The position numbers and the translations under genes are program-made. The notes below the pieces were generated by a model. It did not search any database, was not told where the DNA came from, and saw nothing but the letters and a program-made list of their open reading frames with translations. Source: Halocaridina rubra (lineage: Eukaryota > Arthropoda > Malacostraca > Decapoda > Atyidae). From it: a stretch of DNA of 16,678 nucleotides. The stretch is taken from assembly GCA_037179515.1 (NCBI GenBank), contig JAXCGZ010022180.1:1-16678 (forward strand). The letters are read 5' to 3'. Positions 1-7,443 of the stretch are shown here, one piece after another. Position 1 is the first letter of the stretch. Every line of letters starts with the position of its first letter.

Positions 1-9
1 TAGTGCGAA

Positions 10-46
10 AAGAGAGAGAGAGTAATAATAATAATAATAATAATAA
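10..46. repeat. (GA)n run and (TAA)8 tail of element A
   Basis: A short (GA)n run (about 10-22) is followed by eight TAA units (23-46). On the minus strand the latter is a (TTA)n tract directly after the AATAAA-bearing 3'UTR of element A, so it reads as the simple-repeat 3' tail typical of Jockey/CR1/L2-group LINEs. The GA run is either flanking DNA or the end of the tail. Confidence 0.8.
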
Positions 47-49
47 GAC

Positions 50-55
50 TTTATT
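50..55 (-). terminator. AATAAA polyadenylation-type signal of element A
   Basis: On the minus strand an AATAAA hexamer sits about 40 nt after the ORF2 stop and immediately before the (TTA)n tail. It matches the metazoan polyadenylation signal. In LINEs of this group the RNA 3' end also acts as template for target-primed reverse transcription, so it may serve 3'-end formation, but function is inferred. Confidence 0.5.
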
Positions 56-92
56 TCCAACATACATTGGGTATTCAAATATGGGTGTACAA

Positions 93-3000
93 TTAAAATT
101 TACAAGTAAAATCTTCCTTTAAGAGTAACTTCTTAAGATTATATTTAAAAGTATACACTGAACCAGCATTTTTTAGTTCTCTGGGAAGCTGATTATATAA
201 ATGAGGTCCACGAATGTTTATATCTCTTGAGCCAATATCAGTTTTAGACCTTCGTACTAATAAATCTTCCCCTTGACGGGTAGTTAACCCGGTAACTGAG
301 CTTACTGTAGAAAAATTATACAAGCAATCAGGAATATTGTTTCTTAGTATATTAAAAACAAAGCTACATACATCAAAAACATATTTATCTCTAATCTTTA
401 TCCATTCTAGATCTTTTAAAACAGGAGAGATGTGCTCGTATTTTCTTACATTGCCAACAGCCACTCGTGCTGCAAAGTTTTGTAACTTTTGTATTCTTTG
501 TAATTGAGTCTTATTTGTACATCCCCAAACTTTGAGACAGTAATTAATTAAACTCATAGCTAAGGACTGGACAATTATTATACGAGTTGATGTTTCAAAT
601 GAGTCTTTTACCCTATTTAGATATATTAGAGTACCCATTACTTTTTTATAAATTTCATCTATATGCATTTCAAAATTCATGTAACGGTCAAAATAGACAC
701 CTAGGTTCTTTACCGAGTTCATTGGCTTAATGATATTACCGTTAAAATTTATATGAAGATTGTCATCAACTTCTGATAATAATTGTCTGGATCCGATAAG
801 AATAGATTGGGTTTTAGTTTCATTAAGTAACAGACCATTTTTTAGAAAGTAACGTTTAGCCATATACAAAATTTCTTCTGCTCTACGAATAATATTTTCT
901 AAATCATTAATTTCTCCTTCAATTAAGATTTGAGTATCGTCAGCATATTGAATGACATAACAGTTAGGTAAATATTTTACTAGATCGTTTACATATATTA
1001 GAAAAAGTATAGGTCCTAGGATCGATCCCTGAGGGACCCCAAACAATACCTTCTTGGAACTTGAAACTACATCTTTTATTCTGACTGACTGGTAGCGGTT
1101 TTTTAAATAGTTCTCGAACCAGCTTGGGTCAATGTTCATTTTTTTGCATTTTTCTAATAATATACTATGGTTTACACTATCAAAAGCTTTAGAAAGATCG
1201 AGTAGTAGTAGCAATGATATTTTCTTATTATCTATATTTTTGTATATTTCATCTGATATTTTCAATAAGGCAGTTTCAGTTGATAATTTTGGCCTGAAAC
1301 CGTGTTGACTTTTTGCAATAAGTTTATTTTTTTCAAGAAACTCACTTAACTGATTTGCAACAATCTTTTCAAGTATCTTTGATAAAATTGGTAGTAAAGA
1401 GATTGGTCTATAGTTAGAGACGTCGTCAGGATTTCCATTTTTAAAACCAGGAATTACATGGGGATTTTTCCATAAATCTGGGTAGATATTGGTAACTATG
1501 GAAGTATTGATTATTACCGTCAGATAATAAGCTATTACAAATAATGAATCTCTAATAAAACGAAAACAAATTCCATCTGATCCATATGCATTAGAGTCTT
1601 TCAGATTTTTTATTACTAAGATTACTGTATTACAATCTACTGTAGTAGGGTTAAAGACATCATTACTTCTATTGAATGCACTATGTTCTTCCAAATTTAC
1701 ATTATTATTATTATTACTACCATCATCACTATTATCATTACCATTACTACCACCATCATTATTATTTACACCATTATCAACATTTCTATTATTATTACTA
1801 CTACCATCATCATTATTATTACCACCATTACTATTATTGATTTCATTTATTATTTCTTTTTTTGTTTTTTCAAAGGTTTTTTTCCCCACTTCAGCGAAAA
1901 AATTATTGAACTCTTCTGCTTTAGCACTTACATCTACCTCATCGGGTATAATTGATATGTTACTACTTTTATTACAGTTATTGGAAAGCATGGTTTTAGC
2001 AATTTTCCATGTATCAGAGATATTGCCTTTAGCGTTTTGAAATTCATTTTTGTAATACTGTTTCTTACTGTTACTTAATAATGATTTTACTTGTTTCTTA
2101 TGCTCTGTAAACTTTTCTCTTAAAGGGATATTATCTATTTGTAGTTTTACTTCATTTTGTAGTTTGTCTCTTTCTTTCATAATGTTTTTTATGTCATCTG
2201 TTATCCAAGGAGCGGGGGGACGAAATATTTCTCTTGTCACGAGTGGTGCACATCGATCTATACATGATGATAAGACACTGGTTAAAATATTTACTTGTGT
2301 ATTAATATTATCGGTATATAGAATTTCATTTAATTTATGTACTTCATTCATAAGTAAACTACAAAGTAATTCTTGTGAATAATTTCTTAAGCATCTGAAT
2401 GTTTTAAAGATTGGTTGTCTCTTTGGTTTGCGAATATTTAGGGACGTTACAATTTCCTCGTGGTCTGCTATAGGGCTTGGCATTACGTCACACTTAGTTA
2501 TCATATGTTTGGAGTTTGTTATTACTAGATCGATTTGGGAAACTGAAGTGGGAGTGATTCTAGTTGGTTTATTTATAATCTGTTCTAGATTTAAATTCTT
2601 AATAAGTCTACTCATTTTATTTTCTCTTTTTAGTTGATCATCATTAAAATCGCCATATATAAAAACTGGTTTGTTTTTTAAAATTATCTCCTTAAAAACG
2701 TCCAAAATATAGCTAAAGGAGGTTACCGAGGCTTTGGGGTGGCGGTACACGCAGCCTATGATAATAGAAGGAAGCTTTTTATGTTGGACAGAGATCCATT
2801 TATCTTCCACTCCTTCGTGCTTCTCAGTTTCAAGATTTAGTTCAGTGGCCTTCAAATAATTTTTAACATATAAACATACACCTCCACCTCTACCACTGTC
2901 ATAGCGATAAATATTATATGAAGGAATATTAATAAATGCATTATTAATTGACGGATACAGCCATGATTCGCTAATGCAAAGAACATCAATATTTTCTTGT

Positions 3001-3149
3001 ACAAGCTTATGTTCAATTTCTAGTATATGGGATAACAGGGATTGTGCATTTATATGTACGACAGATAATCTATCATTATATTTACAAGTAACTTTCACAT
3101 CGGCAGCAGTAACAGCAACAGCAGGAGACGAGGTATTACCATGTTTCAT
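93..3149 (-). CDS. Element A ORF2: APE endonuclease-reverse transcriptase, intact
   Basis: A 1018-residue polyprotein that nicks target DNA and reverse transcribes element RNA at the nick. The ATG at 3149 is chosen because the frame upstream overlaps ORF1 and shows no domain sequence. Residues about 27-235 are an APE-type endonuclease with Asn34 (HINAQSL), Glu61 (SESW), the VYRHP motif, Asp167/Asn169 (YGDFND), Asp207 (QIDLVIT) and Asp229/His230; the usual Ser of the SDH motif is Ala228, and the other expected residues are present. Residues about 433-485 are an Asn/Gly/Asp-rich low-complexity linker coded by AAT/GAT triplets. RT follows from about residue 510, with NYRPISLL, DLSKAFD, GVPQGSILGP and catalytic YADD at 735-738. 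The C-terminal region has the conserved Trp/Cys and DIGSR blocks of Jockey-group ORF2. No stop or frameshift was seen. It overlaps ORF1 by 14 nt. Confidence 0.93.
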   Translation of the reverse strand: MKHGNTSSPAVAVTAADVKVTCKYNDRLSVVHINAQSLLSHILEIEHKLVQENIDVLCISESWLYPSINNAFINIPSYNIYRYDSGRGGGVCLYVKNYLKATELNLETEKHEGVEDKWISVQHKKLPSIIIGCVYRHPKASVTSFSYILDVFKEIILKNKPVFIYGDFNDDQLKRENKMSRLIKNLNLEQIINKPTRITPTSVSQIDLVITNSKHMITKCDVMPSPIADHEEIVTSLNIRKPKRQPIFKTFRCLRNYSQELLCSLLMNEVHKLNEILYTDNINTQVNILTSVLSSCIDRCAPLVTREIFRPPAPWITDDIKNIMKERDKLQNEVKLQIDNIPLREKFTEHKKQVKSLLSNSKKQYYKNEFQNAKGNISDTWKIAKTMLSNNCNKSSNISIIPDEVDVSAKAEEFNNFFAEVGKKTFEKTKKEIINEINNSNGGNNNDDGSSNNNRNVDNGVNNNDGGSNGNDNSDDGSNNNNNVNLEEHSAFNRSNDVFNPTTVDCNTVILVIKNLKDSNAYGSDGICFRFIRDSLFVIAYYLTVIINTSIVTNIYPDLWKNPHVIPGFKNGNPDDVSNYRPISLLPILSKILEKIVANQLSEFLEKNKLIAKSQHGFRPKLSTETALLKISDEIYKNIDNKKISLLLLLDLSKAFDSVNHSILLEKCKKMNIDPSWFENYLKNRYQSVRIKDVVSSSKKVLFGVPQGSILGPILFLIYVNDLVKYLPNCYVIQYADDTQILIEGEINDLENIIRRAEEILYMAKRYFLKNGLLLNETKTQSILIGSRQLLSEVDDNLHINFNGNIIKPMNSVKNLGVYFDRYMNFEMHIDEIYKKVMGTLIYLNRVKDSFETSTRIIIVQSLAMSLINYCLKVWGCTNKTQLQRIQKLQNFAARVAVGNVRKYEHISPVLKDLEWIKIRDKYVFDVCSFVFNILRNNIPDCLYNFSTVSSVTGLTTRQGEDLLVRRSKTDIGSRDINIRGPHLYNQLPRELKNAGSVYTFKYNLKKLLLKEDFTCKF
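1696..1848 (-). repeat. In-frame AAT/GAT trinucleotide tract coding an Asn-rich linker
   Basis: The plus strand shows long ATT/ACC/ATC triplet runs that read on the minus strand as Asn, Asp, Gly and Ser codons, lying between EN and RT of element A ORF2. Triplet periodicity keeps the frame open. The tract behaves like an expanded coding microsatellite; it is presumably a disordered spacer, but no function can be read from it. Confidence 0.85.
3136..3149 (-). promoter_or_regulatory. 14-nt ORF1 stop/ORF2 start overlap
   Basis: ORF1 ends and ORF2 begins inside ATGAAACATGGTAA: the first ATG starts ORF2 and the final TAA stops ORF1 in another frame. Such an overlap is compatible with termination-reinitiation, a known way some non-LTR elements express ORF2. 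Two further in-frame ATGs lie a few codons upstream, so the exact start is not certain. Confidence 0.55.
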
Positions 3150-3854
3150 TGGGGTGGTATCCATAGTCATAGTTGTAGTTTCGACTGTGTGATTCTGCTG
3201 GGAATTCATCATTGTAGTGTGTTCTGGGGTTAGCCCATGGATCCTGGTGTCTGTACCTGCCGTTGGATGTGTAACGCTGGTTTGAGTACGTGCCGTGGTA
3301 TGATCGGGCCTTCCCAAAGTTTGTATGCCTAGGTGAGTGTCTAGGGTTGTAAGAGCCATCACTCCAGGAGAAGTCTCTTGTGCGTGGACGGCGATAAGAG
3401 AGGTTTGTATCGCGTCTCTTTCTGTAGTCTCGCGTATAGGGGATTGTTCCATTAGCTCTTTGCTGTTTATTTTGGTATGACTGTAGTTTGGGATATTTTG
3501 TAGAATACCCAGGTTGTGTCCATTGTTTGCTCCCACGAAATGGTTGGACACTTGTGCCTGTAGGCCATTGATTCAGTTTGTAAGGCACATATTCAAATCC
3601 TTTCGATATCGTTATTGCGAAGGAAACCCAGTTTGGTGTGCGATAAAGCTCCTTAATCAAGACTTCTTCAGAAGGAATGCCTTGATTTGTCAGTGTATTA
3701 CGTATCTCTCTCTCAAAGGGGTTGCCAGGAATGCGAATATATATTTGAGCTGTAACCCTTGCACTTGCATTATTTGGCAACTGTGGCTGTGGGGGAGAGG
3801 ACTTCGATGGAATGTTTAGAATAGAGATTGCTGCTATTTTGTCTTTTCTGTTTT

Positions 3855-4041
3855 CTTCATTGTTTCGCAGTCTATTGCTGGGTTGGTTATTTGTGCTGGA
3901 AGATGTAATTTGGGTGTCCTGGTTAGTGACAGTTGCTGTGTTGTTAGGAGTAGTGGAGATTGACTCTATATCTTCTTCGCTGTTTTGCAACTCTTTACCA
4001 GGTTGGTTGTTTGTGCTGGGAAGAATCTTGTTCTGGTTAGT
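3855..4041 (-). repeat. 120-bp tandem duplication inside element A ORF1
   Basis: The stretch around 3855-3927 recurs 120 bp further on around 3975-4041, with a 6-bp length difference near the end (the shared CTGGTTAGT lies at 3919-3927 and 4033-4041). Both copies encode related peptides containing TNNQP and NxEE. Substitutions between copies show the duplication is not recent. The outer copy is cut by the junction with element B, so more units may have existed. Confidence 0.8.
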
Positions 4042-4070
4042 CAAAGTCAAAAGTCAAAGTCAAAGTCAAA
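4041..4070 (-). repeat. (TTTGAC)n 3' tail of element B
   Basis: On the minus strand four TTTGAC-like units, one with an extra T, follow an AATAAA-type hexamer. This is the simple-repeat tail of element B. It runs directly into the ORF1 fragment of element A, and the exact breakpoint is blurred by shared GACT. Confidence 0.8.
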
Positions 4071-4073
4071 AAT

Positions 4074-4079
4074 TTTATT
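4074..4079 (-). terminator. AATAAA polyadenylation-type signal of element B
   Basis: An AATAAA hexamer on the minus strand lies just before the (TTTGAC)n tail, in the same position relative to the tail as in element A. This suggests a shared 3'-end layout in the two families. Confidence 0.45.
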
Positions 4080-4248
4080 CCATCAAAAATGGCTATTACA
4101 TGATAATTAATCTAATTACAAATTACAATGTAAAATGTCAAAATAAAACAAATGAAATTTGCAAAGCACAAAATCAAAATATTTACACATTAAAATAGGC
4201 ATACATACACTTCGTCTACCCAATGGGAGGATAATAATGAGACTAAAA

Positions 4249-5766
4249 TCACTTATTAAGTAGGTGATTTAAAAGATGAGATTTAAGTGAGGGTAATGTT
4301 TGGCAGCTTCTTAAGTTTGCGGGTAAAGAGTTCCAAAGTCTCGGGCCCATTACATTTAAGGCTCTTGCCCCAATATCAGTAGAAGTTCTGGGCACGTAAA
4401 AAGAATTCTGATATCTGGTGTTGACGTTATTGATACGCACTTGATTAACTGTTGGCAATGAGAAGAGCCATTCCGGTAATATTCCATGATTTATTTTAAA
4501 AACTAAAAGACAGATATTATATATGAACTTCATGTCCATCCTTAGCCAACCCAATCTCTCAAAGAGGGGAGTCACGTGATCATATTTATGCACCCCCCCC
4601 CCTATGGCAACTCTTGCAGCAAAATTCTGGAGCCTTTTCACTCGTAACATCTGGGTCTTAGTCGTGGAACCCCAAACACTCAGACAGTAGTTGAGAATAC
4701 TTAAAATTAATGTTTGTACTACAATTACCCTACAATCAGGCTCGAATCTTTCATAGACTCTTTTCAAGTAAATAAGGGTCCCGTTCACTTTTTTATGTAG
4801 TTCATCGATATGAAAATTAAATGTCATGGTACTGTCCATAATAACTCCTAGATTTTTAACCTTATTAGATGGGAAGAGTGAAACATTGTTGAAATTTATA
4901 CTGATGTTCTCAGGAATGCGGGACAGGTATTGATTTGATCCAAAAATAACAAATTTAGTTTTATTTTCGTTCAGTAAAAGACCATTACTGTTAAAATAAC
5001 TTTTGGCACAGTTTAATATATCTTCAGCCCTTTTTAAGATTTCAGGAATTCTATCAATGTCACCAGTAAGCATAATCTGGGTGTCATCAGCATACATAAC
5101 AAGTAGGCAATCTCTTATAAATTGAGGTAAATCATTAACATATATTAGGAAAAGCAGAGGACCCAAAATTGAACCCTGAGGAACGCCAAAACTGATATCT
5201 AAAGAAGAAGAGAGAGTCGAGCCCATTCGAACTGATTGAATTCGATCTTTCAGATAATTTTCGAACCAAAATGAGTCAACATGAACTTTGGAAAGTTTTC
5301 TCATTAGAATTTGATGATGTACACTGTCAAATGCTTTAGACAAATCTAACAATAATAAAAGTGATATTTTCTTATTTTCAATATTACTATAAATTTTATC
5401 AGTAATTTTAAGTAGGGCCGTCTCGGTCGAAAGTTTAGGCCGAAAACCGTGTTGTTCTTCACATAATAGACAATTTGATTCAAGGAAATTTATTAACTGG
5501 GTGGCAACTACCTTCTCAAGTATTTTAGACAGAATGCTGAGAAGAGAGATTGGCCTATAATTTTCAACATTATTAGTATCTCCACTCTTAAAAACGGGGA
5601 TGATATAGGGATGCTTCCAGAGGTTAGGATAAATGCCTGTAACAATGGATGTATTAACAATGACTAAAATGAAAAATACTGTAACTGGCAATGAGTCAAT
5701 TAGGAAGCGAAGTTGTATCCCATCGGAACCACAAGAGTTTGTTGGTTTGAGGTTCTTTATGATAAG
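4249..5766 (-). pseudogene. Element B ORF2 fragment: reverse transcriptase and C-terminal region
   Basis: An open 505-codon remnant of an EN-RT polyprotein. It starts at the first finger motifs of RT (SCGSDG), then NYRPISLLS, the HGFRPKLSTE block, DLSKAFDSV, GVPQGSILGP and catalytic YADD (codons at 5083-5094), and finishes with the FAARVA and DIGARALNVMGP blocks that align with element A. Codons upstream of about 5766 (to 5856) are flanking DNA that happens to be open. There is no endonuclease, so it cannot nick DNA itself, and it has no evident start codon of its own. A run of ten C (4593-4602) codes a Gly-rich spot without breaking the frame. Absence of stops suggests a fairly recent insertion. 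Confidence 0.88.
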
Positions 5767-6914
<1,148 letters not shown>

Positions 6915-6916
6915 AT

Positions 6917-6990
6917 CATATTAAAATATGTGAAAACATGAACCCTTTCAGGGGTAAAATTTGGTTCATGCTTTCACATATGTTAATGTG
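6917..6990. repeat. Imperfect inverted repeat, 28-nt arms
   Basis: Arms 6917-6944 and 6963-6990 are complementary at 25 of 28 positions, separated by an 18-nt spacer; the inner ends read CATGAACC and GGTTCATG. It begins just after the (TA)n tract. It could fold into a hairpin or be the palindromic core of a small non-autonomous DNA element. It is not attributable to the LINEs. Confidence 0.8.
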
Positions 6991-7002
6991 TTTATTTGAT
7001 TA

Positions 7003-7058
7003 GTGAACCCTATATAGCTGTGTCTTAGGGTTGAGTCCTGGTCAGGGGTAAAACATGG

Positions 7059-7063
<5 letters not shown>
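7003..7063. repeat. Second GTGAACC...GGTTCAC unit sharing a direct repeat with the preceding hairpin
   Basis: The unit is bounded by GTGAACC (7003-7009) and GGTTCAC (7057-7063), with an inner AACCCTA/TAGGGTT pair. Its right side, TCAGGGGTAAAA followed by TGGTTCA (7042-7062), repeats the sequence at 6948-6968 with small changes, 94 bp apart. The two units therefore look like diverged copies of one palindromic module. Confidence 0.65.

Positions 7064-7110
<47 letters not shown>
7061..7110 (+). repeat. (CA)25 microsatellite at the 5' junction of C1
   Basis: Fifty bases of perfect CA repeat. Its right edge is exactly where identity between C1 and C2 begins (7110/7111 here, 10780/10781 in C2). 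It is therefore the upstream half of the presumed insertion target of C1. Confidence 0.97.
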
Positions 7111-7111
<1 letters not shown>

Positions 7112-7112
<1 letters not shown>

Positions 7113-7441
7113 ATATTGTAAACATACACCAACTAGGTAAATATTCGAGGGAAGGAAAGCCGAGACCAACAAAAGTAACCTTTGAGAGAGGGGAGACATG
7201 TAGGGAAATATTGTTGAGAAAAAAAAGTCTAAAAGACCTTCAAGAATGCAAAGAAGTGTTCATTAGACGATACAGAACACAGGAAGAGATGGGAAAGATC
7301 AAAAACTTGTTGCAAGAGGCAAGAAGGTTAAATGATGAAAGAAATGAAGAAGAGAAGAAAAATTTTCGTTACGGAATACTTCCAGACAAAGGGGAGATAA
7401 AGAAGATAATGACAGAAGATCAGGGGATGGGGCCTCATTAA
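7112..7441 (+). pseudogene. C1 ORF1 remnant (C-terminal 109 codons)
   Basis: Same sequence as residues 106-214 of the C2 ORF1 (numbered from the ATG at 10467), with the N-terminal part lost at the (CA)n junction. The frame happens to stay open into the microsatellite and back to an ATG at 7055, giving a chance fusion of Met-Val-(His-Thr)n to the remnant. It keeps the RPTKVTF strand of the ORF1 RNA-binding domain and the basic Arg/Lys/Glu-rich C-terminus, and stops at TAA 7439-7441, two bases before the ORF2 TTG codon. Confidence 0.8.
7360..7366 (+). promoter_or_regulatory. Candidate -1 frameshift heptamer A AAT TTT
   Basis: In ORF1 phase the sequence reads A AAT TTT, matching the X XXY YYZ form of -1 ribosomal slippery sites. 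It lies inside the region (7348-7441) where both ORF1 and the -1 frame leading into ORF2 are open. In C2 the aligned heptamer begins CAA instead of AAA, weakening it. No convincing downstream pseudoknot was found by eye. Function is a hypothesis. Confidence 0.3.
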
Positions 7442-7443
7442 GA

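Larger units (their letters stand above)
23..4041 (-). mobile_element. LINE element A (Jockey superfamily, L2/Daphne/CR1-like), 5'-truncated
   Basis: A non-LTR retrotransposon read on the minus strand: partial ORF1, ORF2 with APE-type endonuclease and reverse transcriptase, about 45 nt of 3'UTR with AATAAA, and a (TTA)n tail. ORF2 is fully open, suggesting a young copy. The 5' end is lost inside ORF1, where the sequence changes abruptly into the (TTTGAC)n tail of element B. The clade call rests on RT and C-terminal wording (NYRPISLL, DLSKAFDSV, GVPQGSILGP, YADD, a late DIGSRDINIRGP block). A phylogeny would be needed to separate L2, Daphne, Crack and CR1. No target-site duplication could be identified. 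Confidence 0.9.
3136..4041 (-). pseudogene. Element A ORF1, 5'-truncated (RNA-binding gag-like protein)
   Basis: An open frame of 301 residues plus stop, with no Met codon anywhere and a TGA just upstream inside element B's tail, so the true N-terminus is missing. The first about 65 residues hold two copies of a 40-residue repeat. Around residues 97-171 there is a compact segment with the motif WPTGTSVQPF, resembling the WPxGxxVxxF segment seen in ORF1 proteins of CR1/L2-like LINEs, where an RRM-like nucleic-acid-binding fold is expected. From about 178 to the end the protein is strongly basic and rich in Arg, Tyr, Ser, Asn and Gly, consistent with a disordered RNA-binding tail. In the family, ORF1 protein coats element RNA. 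No CCHC zinc knuckle or PHD finger is present in the surviving part. The family assignment of the central segment is by eye. Confidence 0.75.
4041..5766 (-). mobile_element. LINE element B, strongly 5'-truncated relative of A
   Basis: A second Jockey-superfamily LINE on the minus strand. It keeps only RT, the C-terminal region, about 170 nt of 3'UTR, an AATAAA hexamer and a (TTTGAC)n tail. Homology to element A begins at the LIIKNLK / LVIKNLK match (about 5766). Endonuclease and ORF1 are absent, as expected for incomplete target-primed reverse transcription. The protein is clearly divergent from A, so it is a different family. It lies immediately upstream of A in the same orientation. Confidence 0.88.

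Noticed and set aside
1672..2040. Leu/Ile/Thr-rich plus-strand ORFs opposite element A
   Set aside because: Antisense readings of the AAT/GAT triplet linker and neighbouring ORF2 codons.
3150..3551. N-terminal extension of element A ORF2 to 3551
   Set aside because: The stretch overlaps ORF1 in another frame and has no EN similarity; it is better explained as out-of-frame reading of ORF1.
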